A DNA stretch of 64,000 nt from Bettongia penicillata ogilbyi (Eukaryota > Chordata > Mammalia > Diprotodontia > Potoroidae), in the NCBI GenBank assembly GCA_023548195.1, contig JAJHZJ010000008.1:1205999-1269998 (forward strand), written 5' to 3'. How positions within the stretch are numbered: the first letter of the stretch is position 1; every line of letters starts with the position of its first letter. Shown piece after piece: positions 34,975 to 44,724 of the stretch. Position numbers and translations under genes: made by a program. The notes under the pieces were generated by a model, which worked only from the letters and a program-made list of their open reading frames with translations, searched no databases and was not told the DNA's origin.

Positions 34975-35480
34975 GGGGAGAAGTCACTATACATTGCTAT
35001 AAAATGACTCTGCCAATGTTTTTGTGGTGCTTAAATTTTTTGGAAGGATTCAGTTTGTTGATTATGTATTTTCTGTCCTTTAACTTTCAGACCCCTTTGG
35101 GTCTAACTTGAATAACTCCTCAAGACTCCTTATAATGGAATTCTGGCATTATATATTTAACAGTACAGAAGCTATTAAATGTGTAATATTTTGTGACTCA
35201 GTCTATTGAAAGAAATGTTCTTTGTTTGAGGCCTGGAACCTGCCAACCTACTTTATTATTGCAGAATTTCCCAGCAGGCATATTCACCCAGATTTAATTA
35301 TTAAGCCATAAAAATATCTTTGAAAATTTGCCTTTATACTAAATGCCTAGAAGTAATTTAGAATTGCTTTCTCAATCATCTGGGATGGCAAATCAGTTTT
35401 TAATACCTAAGAAAAACATATTTTGTGAAACACATTCTGAAATGTTTGTGGAAAGGGAAAGTTAGAAAGTTGGCAATTGT
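34975..35480. other. Candidate conserved non-coding block
   Basis: Over 500 bases without repeat signature or low complexity and with no long open frame. It is rich in homeobox-type TTAATTA/ATTTAATTATTAA text near 35290-35305. Function is inferred from appearance only. Confidence 0.4.
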
Positions 35481-35689
35481 ATAAAGATGACATGACAAAC
35501 TAAAAAATAGATAATTGGAAAGACTGAGTTAAGAAAAGGACCAGTGTTCCAGTTATTTTCTACATGAATATGCCCTGATTTCACTGTGTACTCCTACTAT
35601 ACTCCTGTTTCCTCTGACTCTTATTCCCTCATTTAGTAGTAGTAGTGATGATGATGCTTGTGGTTTGTTACAACTGGGCATATATACTT

Positions 35690-35920
35690 GAGCCTCTACC
35701 TTCAAAGTTCAGCTCAAGTGTCACATACTAGAAGAGCCTTTGTTGATTATCCTGAAATTACTCTATGTTCTCTATTTATTTATCTAAGTATATATCACTT
35801 TCTCTGCAGTAGAACGTAACCTTTTGATGGCAGGAACTTCTTTGTGTTGGCCTTCGCCTTCCCAGTACTGTATGTTGCACCCAACAGAGTAACTAGCAAA
35901 AATGCTTGATAAATGGAGTT
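35690..35920 (+). mobile_element. L2 LINE 3' portion
   Basis: 'aaagttcagctcaagtgtca', 'ctagaagagcctttgttgat', 'gatggcaggaacttctttgt', 'aaaatgcttgataaatgg' in L2 order. A SINE 3' tail on the plus strand follows at 35928-35980. Confidence 0.75.
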
Positions 35921-36009
35921 AGAAGAAAGTGCTTGGCAAACTTTAAAACAATATATAAATGTGAATTGTTATTAGAACTTATGTAAATATTATCTCACTT
36001 CACTGCTCC

Positions 36010-36620
36010 CAAATATTGTTCTTAAGGAAAAAAATAGAAAAATTTAATCATTTCTCTTCATCCAGAAATGGAAATGAAGAAAACATAAAACCTACTACAG
36101 TCCTGACACCAGTGTTGGACTGAATCATAATTTATTTATTATTCTAGCTTATAAACATATCAAAGCAGAAAACCTTCAGGCTTATGTACAATAAAATATG
36201 ACAACATTAAAACTAAATTATAAAATGTCAAAGATAAAAGACTCATAACCTACCTAGACAGTTCTCCCATATGACCTAGGAAAGGGTCCTAACTAAACAA
36301 ATAAATCTTACAGATATTCTTCCTTTCTTAACAGACACTTAAGACTCTATCCCAGCATCACTTTGATGGCTACTTTAGAACAATCTACCCAGCAAAGAGA
36401 CTGAATTAAAATTTCCAAACTCCACTTACGTTTGAGAGCGATGTAGCATTTTAGCAAAAGGAAATTGAACTTCTCAGAGTTCGAGAAGGATGTACACCCA
36501 GTCATTCTTTTTTAAACAAAAACACTTGGAATTTCTTAAAAATTCTCATTAATTGTAAGAAAAGGAGCCTTGATCCTAAAGTTGTAATTCAACTCACTTT
36601 TTCAGAGACACTTTATCAAA
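36010..36620. other. Unassigned DNA, possibly decayed LTR
   Basis: Contains AATAAA-type sites on the minus strand near 36131-36140, but I could not find matching TG/CA ends or a duplication. Nothing coding. Confidence 0.35.
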
Positions 36621-36623
36621 GAT

Positions 36624-36639
36624 ATGAACCAATTTTTAA
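36624..36639. repeat. Target-site duplication, left (twin-primed L1)
   Basis: ATGAACCAATTTTTAA; matches 38977-38991 with one extra A. Confidence 0.75.
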
Positions 36640-36879
36640 AAATTATTTTATTTGTTTTCAGTGTTCTACAGTCACTTCCATCTTTCTTATATTTTTCCCC
36701 TCCCTTACCCTCCTTTCTACCTCTCCACTTCCTCCCTGAGACAGCATACAATTTTATATAGGTTCTACACATCCATTCCTATTGAATCCATTTTCACCTT
36801 AGTCATCTCGCAAGAATTAAAATGAATGGGAGAAATCATAAAACAAAACAAAACATAATACAAAAGAAAATGGTCTTCT

Positions 36880-37750
36880 TCATTCTGAGATTGAATTCCA
36901 TAATTCTTTCTCTGAATGTGGGAGGCATTTTGCCTCAAGAGACCAATTTTTTAAGTCCTTACATTGCAATGAAGTACTAAGTCTACCAGAAAAATTCCTC
37001 AACAACACTGTGGTTGTTGCTGTGTATGAAGTTCTCCTGGTTCTGCTCCTTTCACTCAGCATCAGTTCATATAAATCTTTCCAGGCCTCTCCGTCTTCCT
37101 GTTCATCATTTCTTATAGCACAATAGTGTTCCGTTACATTCATATACCACAATTTATTCAGCTATTCCCCAAGTGATGGACATTCCCTTGATTTCCAGTT
37201 TTTGGCCACCAAAAAGAGGGCTGCTATAAATATTTTTGTACATGTGGGACCCTTTCGAATTTTTATGATCTCTTGGGGATACAGTCCTAAGAGCGGTATT
37301 GCTGGATCAAAGGGTATGCACATTTTGTAGCCCTTTGGTCATAGTTCAAAATTGCTCTCCCAGAATGGTTGGGTCAACTCACAGCTCTACCAACAACAAA
37401 TTAGTGTTCCAACTCTCCCACATCTTCTCCAACATTTACTATTGTCCTGTTTTCTCATGTTAGCCAATCTGATAGATGTGATGTGGTATCTCAGAATTGT
37501 TTTGATTTGCATCTCTCTAATCAGTAGTGATTTAGAGCATTTTTTCATATAGCTATAGATAGTTTTTATTTCTTCTTCTGAAAACTGCCTGTTCATATCC
37601 TTTGACCATTTATCAACTGGGGAATGACTTGTATCCTTGTACATTTGACTCAATTCTCTATATAGTTTAGAAATGAGGCTTTTTTCAAAAACATTAGTTG
37701 CAAAAATTCTTTCCCAGTTTTCTACTTCCCTCCTAATCTTGATTACATTG
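36880..37750 (-). pseudogene. L1 ORF2 C-terminal remnant
   Basis: Minus-strand frames read L1 ORF2 landmarks in order: DKWSKDMNRQFSEEEIK, IREMQIKTILRYHITSIRLA and KCWRRCGRVGTL (37387-37653), then WYMNVTEHYCAIRNDEQED and LMLSERSRTRRTSY (36880-37152), corresponding to the C-terminal tail. The CWRRCG block is the cysteine-motif neighbourhood of L1 ORF2. Frame shifts and stops separate the blocks, so the gene is broken. It belongs to the non-inverted half of the twin-primed element. Confidence 0.85.
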
Positions 37751-37807
37751 CGTTTGATTGTGCAAGAAATTTCAATTTAATGTAATCAAAAAATATAACA
37801 CCCATTC

Positions 37808-38885
37808 CTATTGAAAATATGGAGAGCATAGGAATAAATGAAACTTTTCATCAAATAATAAGCACTCTCTATCTAAAACCTTCAGCAAGCATTTTATACA
37901 ATGGGGGAAAGCTAGATGCACTTCAGTAAGATCAGGGATGAAATAAGGATGTACATTATCACCACTATTATTCAATATGGTATTAGAAATGTTAGCTGTA
38001 GGAATAAGAGAAGAAAAAGAAATTGAAGGAATTAGAATAGGCAAAGAAGAAACTAAGTTATCATTCTTTGCAGAGGATGTGATATACTTAGAGAATCCCA
38101 GAGAATCAAATAAAAAACTACTTGAAATAATAAACAACTGTGGCAAAGTTGCAGGTTACAAAATAAAACCCCATAAACCTTCTGCATTCCTATATATTAG
38201 CAATAAAGTCCAACAGCAAGAGATAGAAAGAGAAATCCCATTTAAAGCTAGGGTAGACACTATAAAATACTTAGGAGTTTACCTGCCAAAACAAACCCAG
38301 GGATTATATGAACACAAGTACAAGACACTTTTTGCACAAAGTCAGATTTAAGGAAGTGGAAAAACATCAATTGTTCAAAGGTAGGCCGAGCTAATATAAT
38401 AAAAATGACAATTCTACCTAAATTAGTTTACTTATTCACTGCCATACCAATGAAACTATCAAATAATTGTTTTCTAGAGCTAGAAAAAATAATATCAATA
38501 TTCATCTGGAAGAACAAAAGGTCCAGAATATCAAGGGAACTAATGAAAAGAAGTGCTAGGGAAGGTGGCCTAGCCCTACCAGATTGCATTATATAACAGC
38601 AATTGTCAAAACCACCTAGTACTGGTTGAGAAACAGAGGTGCAGACCAGTGGAATATGTTAGATACTCAAGACATAGTAGTCAGTGAATATAGCAATCTA
38701 CTGTTTGATAAACCCAAGGACCCCAGTTTCTGGGACAAGAACTCATTGTTCCACAAAAATTGCTGGGAAAACTGGGTAACAGTATGGTGGAAATTGGATA
38801 TAGACCAATGTCTGACACCATACACAAGAATAAAGCCCAAATGGGTACATGATCTAGGTATAAAGATTGATACTATAAACTAATT
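37808..38885 (+). pseudogene. L1 ORF2 reverse-transcriptase remnant (inverted half)
   Basis: Plus-strand frames read LSPLLFNMVLEMLAVGIREE, then LSFFAEDVIYLENP, INNCGKVAGYKI and IKYLGVYLP (37977-38351), ILPKLVYLFTAIPMKL and FIWKNKRSRIS...GGLALPD (38405-38596), and DPSFWDKNSLFHKNCWENW to IKPKWVHDLGIK (38626-38883). These are the L1 RT palm, thumb and downstream blocks. The catalytic F-A-D-D box reads F-A-E-D, and an upstream stop breaks the frame, so it cannot be active. The endonuclease domain is absent. Confidence 0.88.
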
Positions 38886-38976
38886 AGTGGAGCAAGGAAT
38901 AGAATATTTATCACATTTATGGAGAATGGAAAATTTTTTGACTAAACAAGAGATAAAAAACATTATGAAGTGCAAA

Positions 38977-38991
38977 ATGAACCATTTTTAA
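38977..38991. repeat. Target-site duplication, right (twin-primed L1)
   Basis: ATGAACCATTTTTAA; partner of 36624-36639. Confidence 0.75.
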
Positions 38992-39009
38992 GATGTGTTT
39001 TAAGAATTT

Positions 39010-39025
39010 TAAATCTTTAATATTT
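39010..39025. repeat. Target-site duplication, left (HAL1-like element)
   Basis: TAAATCTTTAATATTT, identical over 16 bases to 41812-41827. Confidence 0.85.
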
Positions 39026-39837
39026 TTTAAAATATAAATTTATTTAACTTTTTACATTCATTTTCACAAAATTTGGGGTTCCAAATTTTCTCCCCTTTTA
39101 TCCCCTCCCCCCACCCCAATACATCGAGCAATCTAATTTCCCCTATCACCAATCTGCCCTCTCTTCTATCATCCCTCCCTTCTCTTGTCCCCATCTTCTC
39201 TTTTGTCCTGTAGGGCCAGATGACTTTCTATTCCCCATTAACTGTATTTCTTATTTCCTAGTAGCAAGAACAATACTAAACAGTTGTTCCTAAAACTTTG
39301 AGTTCCAAATTCTCCCCATCCCTCCCTCCCCACCCATTCCCTTTGGGAAAGCAGGCAATTCAATATAGGCCCTATCTGTGTAGTTTTGCAAATGACTTCG
39401 ATAATAGTTGTGTTGTATAAGACTAACTGTATTTCCCTCCATCCTATCCTGCCCCCCATTGTTTCTATTCTGTCTTTTGATCCTGTCCCTCCCCAAGTGT
39501 TAACTTCAAATTGCTCCCTCCTCCCATTGCCCTCCCTTCCATCATCCCCCCCACCCTGCTTATCTCCTCCCCCACATTCCTGTATTGTAAGATAGGTTTT
39601 CATACCAAAATGAGTGTGCATTTTATTCCTTCCTTTAGTCGAATGTGATGGGAGTAAACTTCTTGGTTTTTATCAGCTCTCCTCTTTTTCCCTCCTGCTT
39701 GCCTCTTCTATGAGAGATAATTTACCTCATTCCATTTCACCCTCTCTCCTCCCACTACATTTCTCTCTCACCATATACCTTAATTTCTTTTAAGATATGG
39801 TCCCATCCTATTCAATTCACTCTGTGCTCTCTGTCTC

Positions 39838-39910
39838 TGTGTGCATGTGTGTATATGTGTGTGCATGCACGCGTGTACATGTATGTGTGCATGTGTATGT
39901 GTGTGTGTGG
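39838..39910. repeat. (TG)n-rich microsatellite inside HAL1-like element
   Basis: Imperfect TG/CATG tract in the region just 3' of ORF1. Confidence 0.9.
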
Positions 39911-40043
39911 TCCCACCAACTACCCAGATACTGAAAAGTTTTAAGAGTTACAAATATTGTCTTTCCATGTAGGAATGTAAACAGTTCACCTTTGGTAAGT
40001 CCCTTATGACTTCTCTTTGCTGTTTACTTTTTCATGCCTCTTC

Positions 40044-41145
40044 TCATTCTTGTGTTTGAAACTCAAATTTTCTTTTCACCTCTGTTCTTTTCATCAAGAA
40101 TGCTTGAAAGTCCTCTGTTTCATTGAAAGACCATATTTTCCCCTGAAGTATTATACTCAGTTTTGCTGAGTAGGTGATTCTTGGTTTGAGTCCTAGTTCC
40201 TTTGACTTCTGGAATATCCTATTCCACGCCCTTCGATCCCTTAATGTGAAAGCTGCTAGATCTTGAGTTATCCTGATTGTATTTCCACAATACTGCAATT
40301 GTTTCTTTCTAGCTGCTTGCAAGATTTTCTCCTTGACCTGCGAATTCTGGAATTTGGCCACAATGTTCCTAGGAGTTTCTCTTTTTGGATCTCTTTCAGG
40401 CGGTGATTGATGGATTCCTTCAACACTTATTTTTCCCTCTGGTTCTAGAATCTCAGGGCAGTTTTCCTTGATAATTTCATGAAAGATGATGTCTAGGCCC
40501 TTTTTTTGATCATGGCTTTCAGGTAGTCCCATAATTTTTAAATTGTCTCTCCTGGATCTATTTTCCAGGTCAGTTGTTTTTCCCATGAGATATTTCACAT
40601 TCTCTTCCATTTTTTAATTCTTTTGGTTTCGTTTGGTGATTTCTTGGTTTCTCAGAAAGTCATTAGCCTCCATCTGTTCCATTCTAATCTTGAGAGAACT
40701 ATTTTCTTCAGTGAGCTTTTGAACCTCTTTTTCCATTTGGCTAATTCTGCTTTTGAAAGCATTCTTCTCCTCATTGGCTTTTTGAACCTCTTTTGCCAAT
40801 TAAGTGAGTCTATTTTTCAAAGTGTTATTTTCTTCAGCATTTTTTTGGGTCTCCTTTACCAAGGTATTGACCCGTTTTTCATGCTTTTCTTGCATCTCTC
40901 TCATTTCTCTTCCCAGTTTTTCCTCCACCTGTCTAATTTGATTTTCAAAATCCTTTTTGAGCTCTTCCATGTCCTGAGCCCACCGGACATCCACCTTGGA
41001 TGTCTGGGATACAGAGACCCTGACCTCCACATCCTTCCCTTGATGGTAAGAATTGTTCCTCGTCATCAGAATTGAAAGGTGGGAACATCTGTCCCCCAAG
41101 AAAGTAGCTTTCTATGGTCTTATTTTTCTTCCCTTTTCTGGGCAT
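40044..41145 (-). pseudogene. L1/HAL1 ORF1 remnant (RNA-binding chaperone)
   Basis: Start is MPRKGKKNKTIESYF at 41145. A frameshift near 41050-41100 leads into a heptad-rich coiled coil (MEELKKDFENQIRQVEEKL and on to LTEENSSLKIRMEQMEAN, about 40990-40650). A downstream segment of 188 codons (40610-40044) carries the RRM and C-terminal domain: NLKIMGLPES, then PRNIVAKFQNSQVKEKILQA and the terminal ITYSAKLSI...FQAFLM block typical of L1 ORF1p. Two in-frame stops (at about 40800 and 40612) and the frameshift break it. ORF1p normally trimerises and coats L1 RNA. Confidence 0.88.
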
Positions 41146-41811
41146 TTTCCCAGCCAGTTACTGGACTTCGGAGATTCCTCTCCACCCCCACCTCACCAAT
41201 GCTTGGGGTCTGAGATTCAAATGTTGCTCCCCAGCCTCAGGGCTTTCAGTGGCTGGCGTGGCTGCTATTCAATGTGAGCTTAAGTTCTGTTGCTCAGGTG
41301 GGGTCAGGGCTGCCTCCCAGGCTCAGTTCCCTCAGGGGGTTTATGCAGAGACCAGAGACCTTCAACAATGGAGCTTCTGTCTGCTCTGGGAGTCCTGGGC
41401 TGCCACTGCCTCTGCCGCTCGCTGCCTCCCCAGGGGACCTGAGTTATGGAGACACCCCGCTCCCCTCTTGGCCAGTCCAGAAGTCTCTCTCACTGACCTG
41501 TAGTGCCTGTGGGTGGAGGGAACTTCACAGCCGCCGGAGATTCCGTCCCTGAAGCCTGCTCAGATCTGCTTCTCTGGGGCCCCACGGCCAGGGCAGCGCA
41601 GGGGTGGGCTCCACTTCCGGTGCGTGATGGACCCCTGGGGACGGCTTTCCAGGGCTCTCTGGAATGGAAATCTCCTCCACTGCGTTGGTGCGCAGCTTGC
41701 ACTGATCCAGACTTTGTGGGGAGTTCTTTTTACAGAAAATATATGGGCTGTGGGTTCGGAGCTAGCATACAGTGAGTCTTTCTACTCCACCATCTTGTTT
41801 CCTCCCTCCTC
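41146..41811 (-). promoter_or_regulatory. HAL1-like 5' UTR / internal promoter region
   Basis: GC-richer and more CpG-containing than anything else in the window, as expected of an L1-type internal promoter. The several 90-134-codon plus-strand frames across it follow from GC-richness and are not genes. Confidence 0.7.
41787..41797 (-). promoter_or_regulatory. YY1-type site at element 5' end
   Basis: The minus strand reads CAAGATGGTGG, within about 25 bases of the element's 5' terminus. Human L1 has a YY1 site (CAAGATGGC) in the same place, where it fixes the transcription start. Confidence 0.65.
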
Positions 41812-41827
41812 TAAATCTTTAATATTT
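41812..41827. repeat. Target-site duplication, right (HAL1-like element)
   Basis: Exact 16-base partner of 39010-39025. Confidence 0.85.
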
Positions 41828-41829
41828 AA

Positions 41830-42300
41830 AGAGATCATCAATGTTTCTATTTCTTCACTACTCACTTTCTCTGGCCAATGTTGCTCTATTTCTTTATCAC
41901 CCTCAATGACTTCTTAATAGTCAAAGTCACAGACCATTGTCAAGTTCTAATCTTACTTGATTTTTCTGCAATATTTTATTATGGCTATTATCTTTTCCTA
42001 GCACATAATAATTTCTCTTAACTACATATGCCACAGTCTTCTGGTTCTCCTCCTCTTCTATTAACTCCTGTCCTCCTTTTGATTAGTATGAATATTTCTG
42101 AAGAATCAGTTTTTTTTACTTCTCTCAATAACTTTCTTCTCTCTCAATAACTTTCTTTTCTCTCAATAACTTTCTTCATTTGGAGACCTGACTCACTCCC
42201 ATATCTTCAGCATCTAGTGCAGATAACGCGAACATCTTTATCTCCAGTCCTAAACTCCTGACTGAGCCTCAGTATCCCATCTTAAATTTGATCAAACTTT
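41830..42300 (+). mobile_element. L2 LINE ORF2 fragment
   Basis: 'ttcttacttgatttttctgc'-type text at 41945-41975 and 'cagtcttctggttctcctcc' at 42032-42052 correspond to the L2 RT stretch (LDLSAAFDTVDH...SWFSSYL). 'gcagataacgcgaacatctt' and 'tatctccagtcctaaactcc' at 42220-42260 continue it. Heavily decayed. Part of the 'ctctcaataactttctt' phrase is locally tandemly repeated at 42122-42175. Confidence 0.65.
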
Positions 42301-42359
42301 AAATGGATTTAGCAAGTACTTACTCTGTGCAGGGCACTATTCTAGCCATTGGAGATACA

Positions 42360-42540
42360 GCCATTTTAAAATCAGAGGACTCAGGTTTCAATCTGACCTC
42401 TTCTGCTAATTAGCTGTGAGACCAAGGGCAAGTATTTTAAACTTTCAGATCCACAGTTTCTTAATTTGTAAAATGAGTAGTACCATGCTAGATGACTCTG
42501 AAGTCTCTTCCACCTGGAGATCTGTGATTCTAGAATATGG
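42360..42540 (+). mobile_element. MIR-type SINE
   Basis: 'gaggactcaggtttcaatct', 'attagctgtgagaccaaggg', 'ttcttaatttgtaaaatgag', 'agtctcttccacctggagat'. Confidence 0.75.
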
Positions 42541-42744
42541 CCTTTGACCTATAAAAGCTTACCATATGCAAGGGACTATTGCATTTATGTTGATCCATGT
42601 AAGAGGCTCATATTCTTGTGTGAGGAATTGGCCTAAGGCCCATTCCCTGTTAGTTTAGTTTCAATGTTGGAATGAAATGAGATACTCTAAATCATTCACT
42701 ATTTCAAAAATTGATATTTATTTAGCCAAAGCACAAAGATATTA

Positions 42745-42890
42745 TTGAAGGAATAAAGCATTTATTAAGCACTTATTATGTGCTAAGCAGTGTACCCAGT
42801 GCTGGGGATAGAAATAGAAAAGTAATAGAGTCTGGGCTTTAACGGATCTCACATTCTAATGGGAAGACAACACATAGAAAGTTTCAGATT
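42745..42890 (+). repeat. Family X, 5' part (best copy)
   Basis: 'catttattaagcacttatta', 'tgtgctaagcagtgtaccc', 'gtgctggggatagaaat', 'cacattctaatgggaagac'. Confidence 0.55.
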
Positions 42891-43147
42891 CAAGTCAGCT
42901 GGAAGAAGTTCCCTGATCCTTCAAGAAAGTGGCAAGCAGTTCTTAATTCCTCCTCTTTAATTGTCATTTACATTGATAAAATCATATCTATTTGTGATAT
43001 TGAGTCATTTGATAATACCAAGGATTTCGTGGGAAAGACCTTTCCTTTCTGGGTCATCAGGAGCTATGACTGTAGCCTCAGCAGGAGCAGTTGCCAGACT
43101 ACATCTTCAGAGGGACTACTTCCCAGGATATGAACTGAGGAAACGAG

Positions 43148-43425
43148 GCTGAAAGCATTGCTACGTCAAAGACTCTTAGTTTCAGTGTCCTAGGCTGTGT
43201 CCTTTAGGGTCTGAGGTCAAGGTAGTGGTGGTGGTTTGACTTGCTGGGCACATGCTAATTCTTGTCTGTCCCTTGGGATGCCCCATGGCTTGAGTTGGCT
43301 GCTTTATGCTTGGTACTTAAGTGTTAAGTTGGTGGAAATGATTGGATCCTGCCCCATACGAGTTACTTCTCTGGATGATAGTTGTAAAGACTAATCAGGA
43401 AGCAGCAGTGACCTCCTGGATTTTT
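43148..43425 (+). repeat. Spaced direct repeat, copy 1
   Basis: Shares 'gctgaaagc', 'tggtggtttg'-type text, 'gcacatgct' and 'gactaatcaggaagc'/'tgattgaccaggagg' with copy 2 at 44066-44340, in the same order and over the same length (about 275 bases). Family unknown. Confidence 0.45.
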
Positions 43426-43449
43426 CATGGACAAAATACTCTTTCTCAG

Positions 43450-43920
43450 TTCCTGACATTTTCTCTGGCTGTCCCCTGTGCCTGGGATACTCTCCTGCCT
43501 CCCTGGGACTACTGATCTACCTCGCTTCTTTTCAGTCCTAACTAAAATCCCACCTTCTGTAGCAAGCCTTCCCTCTTAATTCCAGGGCTTTTCTTTTGTT
43601 AATTATCTCCAATTTATCCTGTATGTAGGTTGTTTTATATATAGTTATCTATGTATATATTTATATATATAAATATGTATCTTATGTATGTTTATATATG
43701 TATGTATGCATATACACATACAAATATAAATATAAACTACATAAATATATTATATAAATATAATATATAACATTATATATATAAATATAAGTAAATATAA
43801 AATATGTAAAATACTGTTTTCCCAATTAGATTATAAACTCTTGAGGGAAGGACTATCATTTGCCTATTTTTGTATCTCTGGTGCTAGCACATAGTAGATG
43901 CTTAACAAATATTGATTGAT
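43450..43920 (+). mobile_element. L2 LINE 3' portion with internal TA tract
   Basis: 'gtgcctgggatactctcctg', 'caagccttccctcttaattc', then a TA microsatellite at 43636-43800, then 'ttataaactcttgagggaag', 'ggtgctagcacatagtagat' and a 'tgattgattga' tail. Confidence 0.8.
43636..43800. repeat. (TA)n/(TATG)n microsatellite in L2
   Basis: Imperfect TA-rich tract that splits the L2 3' end. Confidence 0.9.
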
Positions 43921-44065
43921 TGAGAGATATTGCCACTCCCAGGGCTCCCATTCCTATCCACCCATTGGCATCAATTAGTTGGCATTTGTTACTAATTATA
44001 TTTAAGGAATTGGGCTCCCTCACCATAATAATCCCCCCACTTAATAATGGTAGTATATAGGCTGG

Positions 44066-44340
44066 GCTGAAAGCTGATTTGATGGTAGGTGGCATTTTTG
44101 TCCTCAAGGCTTTTGGGCTCTCTTTATCAGAATCTGAGGGGAGATAACGATCAGGGTGGTGATGGTTTGCTTTGCCTGGCACATGCTGCCTTCCGTATTT
44201 CCCTTAGGATATCTTGCTACTTCAGCTAGGCTGGCTTTCCTTCCTACTTATGAGGAGATTCTAGAACTCAGCTTGGGTGAATAGACACTGCCCCCTTCCA
44301 TACTGAAATGTGATTGACCAGGAGGGCAGGATATGGTAAC
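44066..44340 (+). repeat. Spaced direct repeat, copy 2
   Basis: Partner of 43148-43425; lies 918 bases downstream with the L2 tail between. Confidence 0.45.
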
Positions 44341-44559
44341 TGCCCAGTTCTTGGAACATGTGCAAAGTCTAAAGAGTTCTTATTCCATGGCACTGAATGT
44401 TTTTAAGCCTTTAAGAGTTCAGGAAGCTATACAGTAGTCACCAAGTAAGCCATCTTAAGAGAGGCGCTATTTCAGCTAGTTTCTAGGGACTAGCCTAACC
44501 CACATGTTGCAAGAGGGAAGGAAACTTGATGTGGGAGAATAATGATTGTATTTCAGAGT

Positions 44560-44720
44560 GTTGTAAGAGAGTGATCCAAGCATAGTAGTTTAAGAAAATT
44601 TAAGAGAGATAGGACACCTGAATCAAAGAAAGTTTTCCATAGAGGATGCTAACTAAACTGAACCTTAAAAGAAGCAAATTTGAATGGATGGAGAGGAAGA
44701 AGGCTAGATAGTCCAATCTA
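44560..44720 (+). repeat. Family X, middle-part scrap
   Basis: 'gaaagttttccatagaggat', 'ctgaaccttaaaagaagca', 'gatggagaggaagaagg' fit the family's central text. Confidence 0.35.
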
Positions 44721-44724
44721 TGTA

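Larger units (their letters stand above)
36640..38976 (-). mobile_element. 5'-inverted (twin-primed) L1, about 2.3 kb
   Basis: The element has two halves in opposite orientation. 36640-37794 is minus-strand L1: 3' UTR plus the ORF2 C-terminal part. 37795-38976 is plus-strand L1: the reverse-transcriptase and downstream part. The plus half ends where the minus half begins in a normal L1, so together they are one collinear ORF2 3' region whose 5' portion was inverted. Target duplications flank the whole. This is the known product of twin priming during L1 reverse transcription. Confidence 0.88.
39026..41811 (-). mobile_element. HAL1-like element: 5' UTR, ORF1 and 3' region, no ORF2
   Basis: Read on the minus strand: GC-rich 5' UTR (41811-41146), a broken ORF1 (41145-40044), then a purine-rich spacer/3' UTR (40043-39026). 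There is no endonuclease or reverse-transcriptase segment. The 5' end has a YY1-type start and the ends carry a perfect 16-bp target duplication, so this is a full-length insertion, not a truncation. An ORF1-only L1 relative is the definition of HAL1 ('half-L1') elements. Alternatively it is an L1 that lost ORF2 by internal deletion. It must have been mobilised by an L1 enzyme in trans. Confidence 0.8.

Noticed and set aside
36010..36620. A fourth LTR suggested by minus-strand AATAAA near 36135
   Set aside because: No matching TG/CA ends with a duplication could be found.
39238..39621. Gly-rich 127-codon minus frame
   Set aside because: Translated purine-rich 3' region of the HAL1-like element.
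40623..41075. 150-codon plus-strand frame, Phe/Leu-rich
   Set aside because: It is the antisense shadow of the coiled-coil part of ORF1 on the minus strand.
41114..41917. Overlapping plus-strand frames of 90-134 codons
   Set aside because: They lie antisense in the GC-rich 5' UTR of the HAL1-like element, several overlap in different frames, and none has a known domain.
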